Origin: Neisseriaceae bacterium JH1-16 | Lineage (GTDB): Bacteria > Pseudomonadota > Gammaproteobacteria > Burkholderiales > Chromobacteriaceae | Length of the DNA: 64,000 nucleotides | Direction of reading: 5' to 3' | Assembly: GCA_025989215.1 (NCBI GenBank) | Contig: JAPDNP010000007.1 | Span: forward strand, 62,001-126,000 | Part shown: positions 21,328 to 34,937 of the stretch, one piece after another | How the letters are laid out: every line of letters begins with the position of its first letter | Numbering within the stretch: position 1 is the stretch's first letter | Notes under the pieces: model-generated | Databases searched by the model: none | Seen by the model: only the letters and a program-made list of their open reading frames with translations | What the model was told of the DNA's origin: nothing | Program-made: the position numbers and the translations under genes

Positions 21328-22005
21328 ATGAAGCTGCTCGCCCTAGACACCTCGACCCCGGATCTCTCGCTCGCCATCCAACATGGCGAGCTGCGTATCG
21401 AGTTTCATGAGACGGTCGGCCAGCAACATGCCGAGCGCGCCTTGCCCGAGCTGCAGAAACTGCTAACCGCCGCCGGCTTGCGTCTCGACGAGCTCGACGC
21501 CATCGTCTACGGACAAGGCCCCGGCTCCTTCACCGGCCTGCGCATCGGCGCTGGCCTCGCTCAAGGGCTGGCCGTGGCAGCGAAACTGCCGTTGATCGGC
21601 ATCCCGACTCTCGATGCAGTCGCCGCCCAGGCACCAACGACCGAGCATCTACTGGTCTGTCTCGACGCCCGAATGCAGCAAATCTACTTAGCTCGCTACG
21701 ACACCCGACGCGGCGTACGCCGGCAGGGGGCGATCGAACTGCTCGACCCGGCCGAACTAACGTTAACCGGTAGAGGCTGGATCGCAGCCGGCAACGGCCT
21801 GACAGCCTACGCGGAACGCCTGCCGGATGGGCTGCTTGCCCAACTGTCACTGCACTATTCTGAATTACGCCCGAGCGCAGCGGCCTATCTCGATCTGGCG
21901 CTCAGCGGCGCCTATCCGAGTCACGATGCCGCCTCAGCCGAATTGCTCTATGTACGCAACAAGGTGGCGCTGACCTCCCGTGAACAGCAGGCACAACGCC
22001 GATGA
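21328..22005 (+). CDS. tsaB: tRNA t6A synthesis protein TsaB
   Basis: An inactive TsaD paralogue of 225 residues that forms the TsaBDE complex making N6-threonylcarbamoyladenosine at A37 of ANN-decoding tRNAs. It opens MKLLALDTSTP and has the motif GPGSFTGLRIGAG. It overlaps rimI by four bases (ATGA), a common order in proteobacteria. Confidence 0.95.
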   Translation: MKLLALDTSTPDLSLAIQHGELRIEFHETVGQQHAERALPELQKLLTAAGLRLDELDAIVYGQGPGSFTGLRIGAGLAQGLAVAAKLPLIGIPTLDAVAAQAPTTEHLLVCLDARMQQIYLARYDTRRGVRRQGAIELLDPAELTLTGRGWIAAGNGLTAYAERLPDGLLAQLSLHYSELRPSAAAYLDLALSGAYPSHDAASAELLYVRNKVALTSREQQAQRR

Positions 22006-22448
22006 CCGAACTGACCCTGCGCATCGCCGCCGCAACCGACCTGTCCTTGATGGCCGCACTGGAGGCTCGCAGTACCGCGCACCCTTGGAGCGAGGGGCAG
22101 TACCGCGGCTCCTTCGAGTCGGGGCACCAGTTGCTAATCGCGCAAAACGGCGCCGATATCGTCGGCCTGGCGGTGATCATGCTGGTGCTCGACGAAGCCC
22201 ACTTGCTGAATATCGTCATCGACCAGGACTGGCAGGGTCAGGGACTGGGCCGGCGACTGCTGGGCCAGCTGATGCAAAGGGAGCGGCAGCAAGGCGCGCT
22301 GCGCATGTTCCTCGAAGTACGGGAAAGCAATACGATTGCCCGCGCACTCTATGAGTCGATCGGGTTCAGCGAATGCGGCATCCGCAAGCATTACTACCGC
22401 GCCGAGCAGGGCCGCGAACATGCGATCCTGATGGAAGCATCGCTATGA
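22002..22448 (+). CDS. rimI: Ribosomal protein S18 alanine N-acetyltransferase
   Basis: A 148-residue GNAT acetyltransferase that acts on the N-terminal Ala of ribosomal protein S18. The acetyl-CoA loop is QGQGLGRRLL, and the C-terminal ALYESIGF is typical. It is coupled to tsaB and to the following glycosylase gene by four-base overlaps, so the three form one operon. Confidence 0.93.
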   Translation: MTELTLRIAAATDLSLMAALEARSTAHPWSEGQYRGSFESGHQLLIAQNGADIVGLAVIMLVLDEAHLLNIVIDQDWQGQGLGRRLLGQLMQRERQQGALRMFLEVRESNTIARALYESIGFSECGIRKHYYRAEQGREHAILMEASL

Positions 22449-23269
22449 GTAGCTCATGGCAACGACTCGAGGCGATGGGACTGGGCCCGCTGTGGCAGCG
22501 ACGCTCGCTGCCGCTGCCTAGCCTCCTGGCTACGGCCCCCGCGGCGCGGAGCCTTACCGCAACGTCGGTCTCGCCACAGGTCACACCACCGCCGCGCCCG
22601 CGCCATGCCGGCCCGGTCGAACACCCGGCCATTCAGGCGATGCCCGCAGCAGCACCGATCGCGCCACTCGTCGCCCCAACTCAGCTCCCCGCCGCCGGTG
22701 AGTTACTTCCCTGGCCGGAGCTGGAAGCTGCCGTCGCCGCTTGCCGCCGCTGCCGGCTGTGCGAGACCCGCACCAACACCGTGTTCGGGCGCGGCCAACC
22801 CGGGGCACGCTGGCTCTTGGTCGGCGAAGCGCCGGGCGAGAACGAGGACCGCCAGGGGCTGGCCTTCGTCGGTCGCGCCGGCCAACTGCTCGACAGCATG
22901 CTGGCGGCAATCGGTCTCGACAGCGAGACCGATGTGTTCATCACCAATGTGCTCAAGTGCCGCCCGCCGGGTAACCGCAATCCATCCGGTGATGAAATCG
23001 CCGCCTGCCAGAATTACCTGCTACAGCAGATAGCACACCTGAAGCCGACCGTGATCGTTGCACTCGGCCGCTTCGCTGCACAGACGCTGCTGCAGAACAG
23101 CGACAGCATTGCCCGACTGCGCGGCAAGGTGCACCACTACCACGACATTCCACTGATCGTCAGTTTCCACCCCGCCTACCTGCTGCGCAACCTGCCGGAC
23201 AAGGCCAAGGCCTGGCAGGATCTGGTGCTGGCGCAGCGCACCCAGCGCGCCATCGAAAAGCCGCACTGA
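22445..23269 (+). CDS. Uracil-DNA glycosylase, family 4 (Fe-S)
   Basis: A 274-residue DNA repair enzyme that removes uracil. The core carries the cluster ligands CRRCRLC and a later Cys in VLKCRPPGNRNPS, the active-site motif GEAPGENEDRQG and the C-terminal SFHPAYLL. Residues 1-90 are a Pro/Ala-rich, poorly conserved extension. The start at 22445 overlaps the rimI stop. Such N-extended forms are often annotated as a DNA polymerase-related protein; that is a family-naming artefact. Confidence 0.92.
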   Translation: MSSSWQRLEAMGLGPLWQRRSLPLPSLLATAPAARSLTATSVSPQVTPPPRPRHAGPVEHPAIQAMPAAAPIAPLVAPTQLPAAGELLPWPELEAAVAACRRCRLCETRTNTVFGRGQPGARWLLVGEAPGENEDRQGLAFVGRAGQLLDSMLAAIGLDSETDVFITNVLKCRPPGNRNPSGDEIAACQNYLLQQIAHLKPTVIVALGRFAAQTLLQNSDSIARLRGKVHHYHDIPLIVSFHPAYLLRNLPDKAKAWQDLVLAQRTQRAIEKPH

Positions 23270-23286
23270 CCCCACCACAAACGACA

Positions 23287-23314
23287 AAAGGTTGGCCGAA
23301 GCCAACCTTTTTTT
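23287..23314 (+). terminator. Terminator built on a DUS-like copy
   Basis: An exact GGTTGGCCGAA (23290-23300) continues into GCCAACC, giving the stem AAGGTTGGC / GCCAACCTT with loop CGAA, then seven T. It is a textbook intrinsic terminator for the tsaB-rimI-glycosylase operon. Confidence 0.9.
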
Positions 23315-23353
23315 GTTCCCACCAGCCAAAGCTGGCCGAGAGCAGGCAACAAA

Positions 23354-23388
23354 AAACCCTTCGCCGTGCACCAGCGAAGGGTTTTTAG
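23354..23388. terminator. Bidirectional terminator before rpmG
   Basis: The stem AAACCCTTCGC / GCGAAGGGTTT has a nine-base loop and A/T runs on both sides. It probably ends the minus-strand rpmB-rpmG transcript. Confidence 0.85.
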
Positions 23389-23407
23389 ACCAGAACAGAG
23401 AAACGGC

Positions 23408-23563
23408 TTATTTCAGCTTGGTTTCTTTGTAGATCACGTGCTTGCGGACGACGGGATCGTACTTCTTGATCTCCATCTTTTCCGGCATCGTGCGCTTGTT
23501 CTTGGTGGTGGTGTAGAAATGACCAGTACCTGCGGTCGATTCCAGTTTGATCTTGTCGCGCAT
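23408..23563 (-). CDS. rpmG: 50S ribosomal protein L33
   Basis: A 51-residue ribosomal protein. It is too short for many gene finders but clear from [20 protein letters not shown] and [11 protein letters not shown]. It lacks the CxxC zinc pairs, the usual betaproteobacterial form. It follows rpmB with a 25-base gap. Confidence 0.97.
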   Translation of the reverse strand: MRDKIKLESTAGTGHFYTTTKNKRTMPEKMEIKKYDPVVRKHVIYKETKLK

Positions 23564-23588
23564 GATCGTTATACCTCGTTACTATCGC

Positions 23589-23822
23589 TCAGATTTCGCC
23601 GCGGGCGCGCAGGTCGGCCAGCACTGCTTCGATACCGACTTTGTCGATAGTACGCAGGCCGGCGTTCGAGACGCGCAGACGAACCCAGCGGTTCTCGCTT
23701 TCTACCCAGAACTTGCGATACTGCAGGTTCGGCAGGAAACGACGTTTAGTCTTGTTGTTGGCGTGGGACACATTGTTCCCGGTCACCGGACGTTTGCCAG
23801 TGACTTTGCAAACACGCGCCAT
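23589..23822 (-). CDS. rpmB: 50S ribosomal protein L28
   Basis: A 77-residue ribosomal protein with the conserved opening [20 protein letters not shown] and FLPNLQ. ATG 23822 was chosen on this basis; the open frame continues upstream but is not conserved. It is the first gene of the rpmB-rpmG operon. Confidence 0.97.
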   Translation of the reverse strand: MARVCKVTGKRPVTGNNVSHANNKTKRRFLPNLQYRKFWVESENRWVRLRVSNAGLRTIDKVGIEAVLADLRARGEI

Positions 23823-23853
23823 GGTTGAACTCCCAAAACCGGTAAAAGGGGCT

Positions 23854-23882
23854 TTATAACACAAAAACAGCAGGATACTCAA
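23854..23882 (-). promoter_or_regulatory. Sigma70 promoter of rpmB-rpmG
   Basis: On the minus strand, TTGAGT (23877-23882) and TTATAA (23854-23859) are 17 bases apart, 32 bases before the rpmB start. Confidence 0.7.
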
Positions 23883-24068
23883 GTCGACCACGCTCCGCCC
23901 CCTGCCCGGCGAGACGCAGGACGCGCATCATACCGGAGCCGGAGCCGCTTGTGGCAAGCATTGCACGCTGCGACGGACTAGTGTGGTTAGAACACCACCA
24001 TTCGTCGAGACGACATACCGACAAGCGGCAAGATGTCAACGGTTCAAACCGGACCGGTTTCGGGTTAA

Positions 24069-25736
<1,668 letters not shown>

Positions 25737-25745
25737 TCACCTGCA

Positions 25746-25768
25746 CGGGCGGCTTGCCGCCCGTTTTT
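25746..25768 (+). terminator. Intrinsic terminator between pyrG and kdsA
   Basis: The stem CGGGCGGC / GCCGCCCG with a TT loop is followed by five T. It lies just upstream of the kdsA ribosome site, so kdsA probably depends partly on read-through. Confidence 0.85.
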
Positions 25769-25782
25769 GCAAGGGAGCAAAC

Positions 25783-26634
25783 ATGAAACTGTGTGGATTC
25801 GACGTCGGTATCGACCAGCCGTTCTTCCTGATCGCCGGCCCATGCGTGATCGAGAGCCAGCAGATGGCACTGGATACCGCCGGTGCGCTGAAGGAAATCA
25901 CCAGCGAGCTCGGCATCAATTTCATCTACAAGTCGAGCTTCGACAAGGCCAACCGTTCGTCGGGCAAGTCGTTCCGCGGCTTCGGCATCGACGAGGGCCT
26001 GCGCATCCTGTCGGAAGTGCAGCGCCAGATCGGCGTGCCGGTGCTGACCGACGTGCACACCGAAGAGCAGGTGCCGGTGGTGGCCTCGGTGGTCGACGTG
26101 CTGCAGACCCCGGCCTTCCTGGCTCGTCAGACCGACTTCATCCGCGCAGTGGCGATGTCCGGCAAGCCGGCCAACATCAAGAAGGGCCAGTTCATGGCCC
26201 CGGGCGATATGAAGCACGTGATCGACAAGGCGCGCGACGCCGCGGCGGAAGCCGGCCTGTCGACCGACCGCTTCATGGCCTGTGAGCGCGGCGCCTCGTT
26301 CGGCTACAACAACCTGGTGTCGGACATGCGCTCGCTGATGATCATGCGTGAGACCGCCTGCCCGGTGGTGTACGACGCCACCCATTCGGTGCAGCTGCCC
26401 GGCGGCCAGGGCACCAGCTCCGGCGGCCAGCGCGAGTTCGTGCCGGTGCTGGCGCGTGCGGCGATCGCCTCCGGCGTGGCCGGCGTGTTCATGGAGACCC
26501 ATCCGAATCCGTGCGAAGCGCTGTCGGACGGCCCGAATGCCTGGCCGCTCGGCCGCATGAAGGAGCTGTTGAGCACGCTCCAGGCACTCGACAAGCTGGT
26601 GAAGTCACAACCGCTGCCGGAACATTCGTTGTAA
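25783..26634 (+). CDS. kdsA: 3-deoxy-D-manno-octulosonate 8-phosphate synthase
   Basis: KdsA condenses arabinose 5-phosphate and phosphoenolpyruvate into KDO 8-phosphate, needed for the inner core of lipopolysaccharide. The 283 residues include [24 protein letters not shown] and [14 protein letters not shown] 25783 has GGGAG seven bases upstream. Eno, which makes its substrate PEP, is encoded next. Confidence 0.97.
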   Translation: MKLCGFDVGIDQPFFLIAGPCVIESQQMALDTAGALKEITSELGINFIYKSSFDKANRSSGKSFRGFGIDEGLRILSEVQRQIGVPVLTDVHTEEQVPVVASVVDVLQTPAFLARQTDFIRAVAMSGKPANIKKGQFMAPGDMKHVIDKARDAAAEAGLSTDRFMACERGASFGYNNLVSDMRSLMIMRETACPVVYDATHSVQLPGGQGTSSGGQREFVPVLARAAIASGVAGVFMETHPNPCEALSDGPNAWPLGRMKELLSTLQALDKLVKSQPLPEHSL

Positions 26635-26649
26635 GCTTCGCCCAGTCCT

Positions 26650-26677
26650 TTCGGCCAGCCTGCCCAGGTTGGCCGAA
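26650..26677. terminator. DUS-like inverted pair between kdsA and eno
   Basis: TTCGGCCAGCC (26650-26660, one mismatch) and GGTTGGCCGAA (26667-26677, exact) form a hairpin with a six-base loop, 15 bases after the kdsA stop. The right arm also supplies a possible -35 (TTGGCC) 16 bases before TACACT, upstream of eno. Confidence 0.65.
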
Positions 26678-26698
26678 AGCGTAACTGCTCTACACTGA

Positions 26699-28012
<1,314 letters not shown>

Positions 28013-28015
28013 GCG

Positions 28016-28300
28016 ATGCGCTGGCTCACCCTGACCCTGGTAGTCCTGATCCTGGCCTTGCAGTACCCGTTGTGGTTCGGCAAGGGCAGTTGGTTCAGGG
28101 TGTGGCAGCTCGACCGTCAGGTCGCCGAGCAGCATGTCGCCACCCAGCAGCTGTTGGCGCGCAATGGCGCGCTATCGGCCGAGGTACGCGACCTGAAGCT
28201 CGGTAACGACGCCATCGAGGAGCGGGCTCGCAACGAGCTGGGGATGATTCGCAACGGCGAAGTCTTCTTCCAGCTGCTCGAACCCGCCCACGCCGGCTGA
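28016..28300 (+). CDS. ftsB: Cell division protein FtsB
   Basis: A 94-residue bitopic division protein that forms the FtsQLB complex. It has one membrane helix (about 3-20: [19 protein letters not shown]) then a leucine-zipper-like coiled coil (about 28-65) and the conserved [10 protein letters not shown]. The order eno-ftsB is standard in proteobacteria. Confidence 0.95.
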   Translation: MRWLTLTLVVLILALQYPLWFGKGSWFRVWQLDRQVAEQHVATQQLLARNGALSAEVRDLKLGNDAIEERARNELGMIRNGEVFFQLLEPAHAG

Positions 28301-28319
28301 CCGGTACGATCGACCAACG

Positions 28320-28347
28320 ACGAGTGGGCCCCGGCCCACTCGTTTTT
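28320..28347 (+). terminator. Intrinsic terminator after ftsB
   Basis: The stem CGAGTGGGCC / GGCCCACTCG with a tight loop is followed by five T; it ends the eno-ftsB transcript. Confidence 0.85.
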
Positions 28348-28402
28348 GCCAACCCCGATTTCATTCCGTCTGGCCCAAACGGCCCGACCTACAGTCCATA
28401 CG

Positions 28403-30229
28403 ATGGTGCGCACAAAAGGTCTCTCCCGCGTCTGGTCCCCTCCTCCGCACAACCCGACCGAGGTGGCCCGCGAAACGCTGAAGCAGCTGGCGCTGCAAAA
28501 GCTGACGCCGACCCCGGACAACTACTCCCGCGTTTACCACGACATCCTGCAGATGCCAGGCAGCCCCGAGCTGAAACTCGCCGGCGAGCTGTACCGCGCG
28601 CTCGAAGCCCTGCCTGGGCAGGCACCGAGCCAGCAGGCGCTGCTGACGCGGTTCCGCCAGGAAGCGGACAAGGGGCACTGGGAGTCCCTAGCCTCCATCG
28701 CCATCGATTACGTTACGCTCAGCCGCAACGCCACCGCCCTGGCCGAGCCGTGGGGCGCCTTGCTTCAACAGCTGATCAAACAGTGGGACGTCGCACACTG
28801 GGATCGCGGCCACCTGCATCGCCGCGCCTCGCTGGAGCGCGTCCTGCTCGCCTTCGGCAACCAGCCGGTCGAACTCAACCGCACGCTCGCCAATCTGGTG
28901 AAACAGTGGGGCAATCAGTCCGGCGATAGCGATGGTGACGAGGCCCGTTCGGCCAACCCGCCGACGCCGCCGGGCGCCGACTGGGCGCTGCTGCGCCGCC
29001 TGCTGCAACTGTGCTTCAAGTACGGCATCGAGCCGCGCGTCCAGCTGCACCCGGCCTTGGCCGAAGCCTATCAGGCGCTGCTCGCCGATATCGCCGAGCT
29101 CGACGACGACCTGGAGCTCGACAGCTTCGCCACACGGGTGCGCAGCTTCTTCTTCAATCTGGAACTGCGCAACAAGGGCGAAGAGAGCCTGGCCCGGGCG
29201 CTGCGCGACGTGCTCGGCCTGTTGCTGGAAAACATCGCCGAGATCTACCGGCCCGACAGCTACCTGACCGGTCAGATCAGTTCGCTGCAGAGCCTGCTCA
29301 CCGACGAACCGCTGACCATCGACAGCGTCGGCCAGCTCGAAGCCAGCCTGAAGGAAGTGTTCTACCAGCAGGGCATCCTGAAGAGTTCGCTCGACGAGGC
29401 CGCCAACGAATTGCGCAGCCTGCTCGACCGCTTCATCGACCGCCTGTCGCTGATGACCGAAAGCGCCGACAGCTTCCAGGAAAAGCTGACGCTGCATCGT
29501 GTCCAGATCAGCCAGGCCAGCGAGATGAGCGAGCTGACCCATATCGTCGCCGAGCTGATGGACGACACCACCTCGCTGCAGCTGAACCTGGCCGAATCGC
29601 GCGACGAGCTCACCAGCACCCGCGCCCAGATGCAGACGGCCGAACTGCGCATTTCCGAACTGGAAGCGGCGCTGGCCGCGGCCAGCAGCCGGGTCCAGGA
29701 AGACCAGCTGACCGGCGCGTTCAACCGCGATGGGTTGGCCGAACACCTAGAGCAGGCAATCCTGCGTGCCGAGCGCAACGGCCAGCCGCTGTGCCTAGCG
29801 CTGCTCGACCTCGACGACTTCAAGAAGCTGAACGACAACTACGGCCACCTGGCCGGTGACGAGGCGCTCAAGCACCTGGTCGATACCTTGCGCGACGGCG
29901 TCCGCCCTGGCGACGTGGTGGCACGCTTCGGCGGCGAAGAGTTCGTGCTGGTGCTGCCGACCATCACCGAGCACGAGGCGCTACGTACCATCCAACGGCT
30001 ACAACAAGCGCTGGCCCGTGCGCCGCTGAACACCGGCGAAGAACGGGTGGTGATGACGTTCAGCGCCGGGGTGGCCCGCTGGCAACCGGGCATGCTCGAC
30101 GTCGAACTGATCGACCGCGCCGACCGGGCGATGTATCTGGCCAAGCTGGCCGGTAAGAACCGCGTGTTCCTCGCCGATGACGGCAATGCGCCGACGATCT
30201 CTGACGAAGTGTCGTCGCAGCGCAGCTGA
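28403..30229 (+). CDS. Diguanylate cyclase (GGDEF) with large N-terminal region
   Basis: A 608-residue soluble enzyme making cyclic di-GMP. The GGDEF domain (about 445-600) has the active motif GGEEF and an inhibitory I-site RPGD five residues before it, so it should be active and feedback-controlled. The N-terminal 440 residues are helical. They open with a betaproteobacterial-type PDNYSRVYHDI region and end in a coiled coil (about 330-445); the signal they sense is unknown. ATG 28403 lacks a clear ribosome site, so the start is uncertain. Two exact DUS-like copies lie inside the gene (28948-28958 and 29733-29743). Confidence 0.9.
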   Translation: MVRTKGLSRVWSPPPHNPTEVARETLKQLALQKLTPTPDNYSRVYHDILQMPGSPELKLAGELYRALEALPGQAPSQQALLTRFRQEADKGHWESLASIAIDYVTLSRNATALAEPWGALLQQLIKQWDVAHWDRGHLHRRASLERVLLAFGNQPVELNRTLANLVKQWGNQSGDSDGDEARSANPPTPPGADWALLRRLLQLCFKYGIEPRVQLHPALAEAYQALLADIAELDDDLELDSFATRVRSFFFNLELRNKGEESLARALRDVLGLLLENIAEIYRPDSYLTGQISSLQSLLTDEPLTIDSVGQLEASLKEVFYQQGILKSSLDEAANELRSLLDRFIDRLSLMTESADSFQEKLTLHRVQISQASEMSELTHIVAELMDDTTSLQLNLAESRDELTSTRAQMQTAELRISELEAALAAASSRVQEDQLTGAFNRDGLAEHLEQAILRAERNGQPLCLALLDLDDFKKLNDNYGHLAGDEALKHLVDTLRDGVRPGDVVARFGGEEFVLVLPTITEHEALRTIQRLQQALARAPLNTGEERVVMTFSAGVARWQPGMLDVELIDRADRAMYLAKLAGKNRVFLADDGNAPTISDEVSSQRS

Positions 30230-30247
30230 CGCCAATCGTCTCGACGC

Positions 30248-30278
30248 AAAACAGGCCGCTATCGCGGCCTGTTTTTTT
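30248..30278 (+). terminator. Intrinsic terminator after the diguanylate cyclase
   Basis: The stem AACAGGCCGC / GCGGCCTGTT is followed by a T8 run. Confidence 0.88.
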
Positions 30279-30327
30279 GCGGGTCAGCGTCGTTCTTGCC
30301 TGAACCCACGCCTCGATGGCGCGACGC

Positions 30328-30651
30328 TCAGTCGTCGAGCGCTCCACCGCCCTTCTTCATCGCCTTGCCCGCCTCGGCGCGCTTGCGGCGCACCTCTTTC
30401 GGGTCGGCAATCAGCGGCCGGTAGATCTCCACCCGGTCGCGGGCGCGCAGCACCGTATCGGGCTTCACCGCCTTGCTGAAGATGCCGAGCTTGAGATCGT
30501 CGAGATCCAACTCGGGAAACTGTTCGGCCAACCTCGACAGGCGCACAGCCTCGAGTGCATTGGTGCCGACCGGCACCGACAGCGCCACGATCAGCTGCCG
30601 CTCCGGACGGGCATAGGCCACCTCGACCTCGATCGCCTCAGTCGTCGCCAT
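30328..30651 (-). CDS. rnfH: RnfH-family ubiquitin-like protein
   Basis: A 107-residue beta-grasp protein of the RnfH/UPF0125 family. It has the typical RDRVEIYRPLIADPKEVRRKRA near the C-terminus. The start at 30651 lies inside the 3' end of ratA, a 14-base overlap that indicates translational coupling. Its molecular role is not settled. An exact DUS-like copy (30523-30533) is inside the gene and reads Leu-Ala-Glu. Confidence 0.9.
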   Translation of the reverse strand: MATTEAIEVEVAYARPERQLIVALSVPVGTNALEAVRLSRLAEQFPELDLDDLKLGIFSKAVKPDTVLRARDRVEIYRPLIADPKEVRRKRAEAGKAMKKGGGALDD

Positions 30652-31075
30652 AGACGCGGTCCGCCTCCTTGATGAATGCATCGACCAGCGTGCCGGAAAT
30701 GTGACCGAATACCGGGCCGATCAGTTTCTCCAGGATCTTGCTGGAAAACTCGTAGGTCAGCCGAAACTCGATCTTGCAGCCGAAGTCGCCGACCGGATGG
30801 AACTGCCACACCCCTTCCAGATGCTGGAACGGCCCCTCGACCAACTCCATGGTAATCCGGCGGTCGGCCACATTGCTGTTACGGGTAGTGAAGTGTTGAC
30901 GGATCTTCAGATAATCGATGGTCAGGCTTGCCACCATCTCATGGCCGTCGCGCGAGTGCACCTCGGCCTTGCCGCACCACGGCAAGAAGCGCGGATAGTG
31001 CGGCACGTCGTCGACCAATGCGAACATCTGGGCCGGCGTGTGAGTGACGAGAACGTTCTTTTCTACTACGGACAT
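30638..31075 (-). CDS. ratA: RatA/Coq10-type START domain protein
   Basis: A 145-residue START/SRPBCC-fold protein. The motifs HTPAQMFALVDDVPHYPRFLPWC and GPFQHLEGVWQF are typical. It is called RatA in E. coli, where it was reported to block ribosome subunit joining; a ubiquinone-binding Coq10-like role is also proposed. It is next to rnfH and divergent from smpB, the conserved order in proteobacteria. Confidence 0.92.
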   Translation of the reverse strand: MSVVEKNVLVTHTPAQMFALVDDVPHYPRFLPWCGKAEVHSRDGHEMVASLTIDYLKIRQHFTTRNSNVADRRITMELVEGPFQHLEGVWQFHPVGDFGCKIEFRLTYEFSSKILEKLIGPVFGHISGTLVDAFIKEADRVYGDD

Positions 31076-31234
31076 GGCGATAGACTAGGAATCGGCTTGC
31101 CCGGCGAATGCGGGCAAAGCGCCATTGTGCCATCGCCACAGGCCCGGGTCATCCGCCAGGCTCGCGGCGCCGGGACAGGTGGCCGGCAAATCTGGTAAAA
31201 TCCTTGATTTCCCGCACATAAAACGCCGCTTTCC

Positions 31235-31681
31235 ATGAGCATTTCGCAAAACCGCAAAGCCTTCCACGACTATTTCATCGAGGACAAGCTCGAGGCCGGC
31301 CTGGTGCTGGAAGGCTGGGAAGTGAAAGCCATTCGCGCCGGCCGGGTCCAGCTCAAGGAAAGCTACGTCAACTGGAAGAACGGCGCGTTCTGGCTGGTCG
31401 GCAGCCACATCACCCCGCTGCCCACCGCCTCCACCCACATTCATCCCGACCCGGTCCGGCCGCGCAAGCTGCTGATGAACCAGGCGGAGATCGATCGCCT
31501 GATCGGCAAGGTGGAACGCGCCGGCTACACCATCGTGGCGCTCGACCTGCACTACAACAAGGGCCGGATCAAGGCCGAGATTGGCCTCGCCCGCGGCAAG
31601 AAGCAGCACGACAAGCGCCAGAGCGAGAAAGAGCGCGAGTGGGACCGCGAAAAGCAGCGCCTGATGCGCGACAAGGGCTGA
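31235..31681 (+). CDS. smpB: SsrA-binding protein SmpB
   Basis: The partner of tmRNA in ribosome rescue. It has 148 residues with the opening [20 protein letters not shown] and a basic tail ending [12 protein letters not shown] probable extended -10 (TGGTAAAAT) lies 45 bases upstream. The ssrA gene itself is not in the window. Confidence 0.97.
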   Translation: MSISQNRKAFHDYFIEDKLEAGLVLEGWEVKAIRAGRVQLKESYVNWKNGAFWLVGSHITPLPTASTHIHPDPVRPRKLLMNQAEIDRLIGKVERAGYTIVALDLHYNKGRIKAEIGLARGKKQHDKRQSEKEREWDREKQRLMRDKG

Positions 31682-31684
31682 ACG

Positions 31685-32035
31685 ATGCGTAGCGCTGCCG
31701 CCCCGGTCCTGCTGATCATCCTCGGCTGCCTGTGGTTCCTGAAGAGCACCGCCCTGCTGCCGAACACCACGACCCTGCTCGCGCTGCTGCTGGCGATCGC
31801 CGGCGTAGCGCTGTTGCTGCTCGACGGCCTGAACAAGTCGACGCTGGTCAGCTCGCCGCTACTGGTCTACGCCGGAACGGTGATTTATCTATACGACGCC
31901 GCCTCGTGGCGGCTGGCGCCGCTGATCGCACTGGGCATGGTATTGGCCGGCGTATTGATGCTGGTGGCGCGCAGCCCGCGCATCCCGGAACGCCGCCTGC
32001 CCGCTCTACCGAACAAGCACCACGAGCAAGACTAA
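31685..32035 (+). CDS. Small inner-membrane protein, unknown function
   Basis: A 116-residue protein with four predicted membrane helices (about 5-22, 27-46, 54-70, 77-94) and a charged C-terminal tail ([18 protein letters not shown]). It starts three bases after the smpB stop, so it is probably co-transcribed. Not recognised; DUF5668-like in appearance only. Confidence 0.75.
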   Translation: MRSAAAPVLLIILGCLWFLKSTALLPNTTTLLALLLAIAGVALLLLDGLNKSTLVSSPLLVYAGTVIYLYDAASWRLAPLIALGMVLAGVLMLVARSPRIPERRLPALPNKHHEQD

Positions 32036-32091
32036 ATTTTCTTTGCAAGACCGGCGCCTCACCCGCCCGGTGCCGCACCCAAAGGACGACC

Positions 32092-33663
<1,572 letters not shown>

Positions 33664-33695
33664 GCTGACACGGCTCCCCATCAGCAGTAGCACCC

Positions 33696-33729
33696 ACAGC
33701 CCCGGGCCAAGCCCGGGGCTGTTTGTTTT
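33696..33729 (+). terminator. Intrinsic terminator after guaA
   Basis: The stem ACAGCCCCGGGC / GCCCGGGGCTGT with a three-base loop is followed by TTGTTTT. Confidence 0.88.
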
Positions 33730-33857
33730 AGCTTCGGCATCACCCCCTCCAGACAAAGCTCGAATCATGCCTAACAAATAGGCATCATCGCTGCCTTAAT
33801 GACAATAACGTGGCGACTGCGCCTACGCACCCACTGCCCCCCTGATTCCGCCGCCTG

Positions 33858-34935
33858 TTGCTTCCCGTTCTAGCCTGCCTGCTTGCCCACACCGCGGTGG
33901 CCGACGAGGCGAGCGATGCCTCTCCCCCTAGCAGCGCTCGTCAAGTGCTCGAGCAGATACTGACCCCGGCTCAGCCCCCCCCCCATCCGGCTGAAACCCG
34001 ACGCGGGAGAAGCAGGGCGTTATCACGGCTTTGTTGCACCGATGCAGACGCCAGCGGAGCTGCCGAGCAACACCACTACACCGCAGCAGCCGCGCCAGTG
34101 GGATCGCGCGCTACCCTTCTTCGCCCAGCGCGTACTCGATCGCGGCTATGACCTGCCCAACCCCTACGACGTCGGTTATTCCTACTTCAATGGCTACCAG
34201 CGCTTCCAGATGAGCCAGCTGCAGGTTTCGGCAGGCAGCAATCCGCTGCGTTCGGCCGACTTCGTGCAGTTCGGCCAGTCGAAGATTCGCAATGAGTCCA
34301 ACCAGTTCCAGCTCGGCGCCTGGCTGTTCCCGTTCATGAACGTCTACGGCATCGTCGGCGACGTGAAAGGCAGCGGCGACATCGATATTGCGTTCTCGTC
34401 ACTGGCGGATCTGGAGAAATTCTTCAACATCAACATCGGCTGTGGCGGCAAGCGCCCCAAACCCGAATGCAGTCAGCCGATTAAGCTGCCGACCGCTCAC
34501 GCCAACTACAGCGGCCACACCTACGGCGCCGGTTTTACCCTGGTCGGCAACTACAAGAGCCTGTTCTTCTCGCTGCCGGTCACTTACACCGTCTCGGACA
34601 TCTCGATGTCGGAGACACCGATCGAGTCGATCAACATCGGCTCGCGGGTGGGCTGGAACCTGCACATGAGTTCCTATGGTCTGCTCACCCCGTATCTGGG
34701 CGCCACCTACTTCAATACCCGCGCCAAGGACGAGGGGCACTTTGATGTGCCGCTGCCCGACAGTAACGGCCAGACCGGACGGATCAATTACCAGATCGAC
34801 GAGAAGGTCACCGGTAACTGGAGCGGCCTGGTCGGCGCGCACTGGATGCCGCTCAAGAGCATCAGCCTGTTGGCCGAAGTGGGATACGGCTACTACCGCA
34901 ACAATGTGATCCTGACAGGCTTCTACCGGTTCTGA
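33858..34935 (+). pseudogene. Outer-membrane beta-barrel protein interrupted at a C10 tract
   Basis: The 5' part (33858 to about 33974) encodes a signal-peptide-like stretch, LLPVLACLLAHTAVADEAS, with no ATG and a TGA at 33843 just upstream in the same frame. At the run of ten C (33975-33984) the frame must shift for IRLKPDAGEAGRYHGFVAP to join the long downstream frame; nine or twelve C would restore it. From ATG 34042 an intact frame of 297 codons reads as a barrel with alternating aromatic strands and a C-terminal Phe. It is either phase-variable and switched off, or decayed. I do not recognise a closer family. Confidence 0.7.
33975..33984 (+). repeat. Poly-C tract (C10) in coding sequence
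   Basis: Ten consecutive C separate the signal-peptide frame from the barrel frame. Tracts of this kind and length are classical slipped-strand phase-variation sites in Neisseriales. Confidence 0.85.
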
Positions 34936-34937
34936 CG

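Noticed and set aside
33799-33845. ATG 33799 or GTG 33810 as the start of the 34-kb barrel gene
   Set aside because: GTG 33810 is in the frame of the signal peptide but meets TGA at 33843; ATG 33799 is in another frame that stops at about 33873. Neither has a ribosome site.
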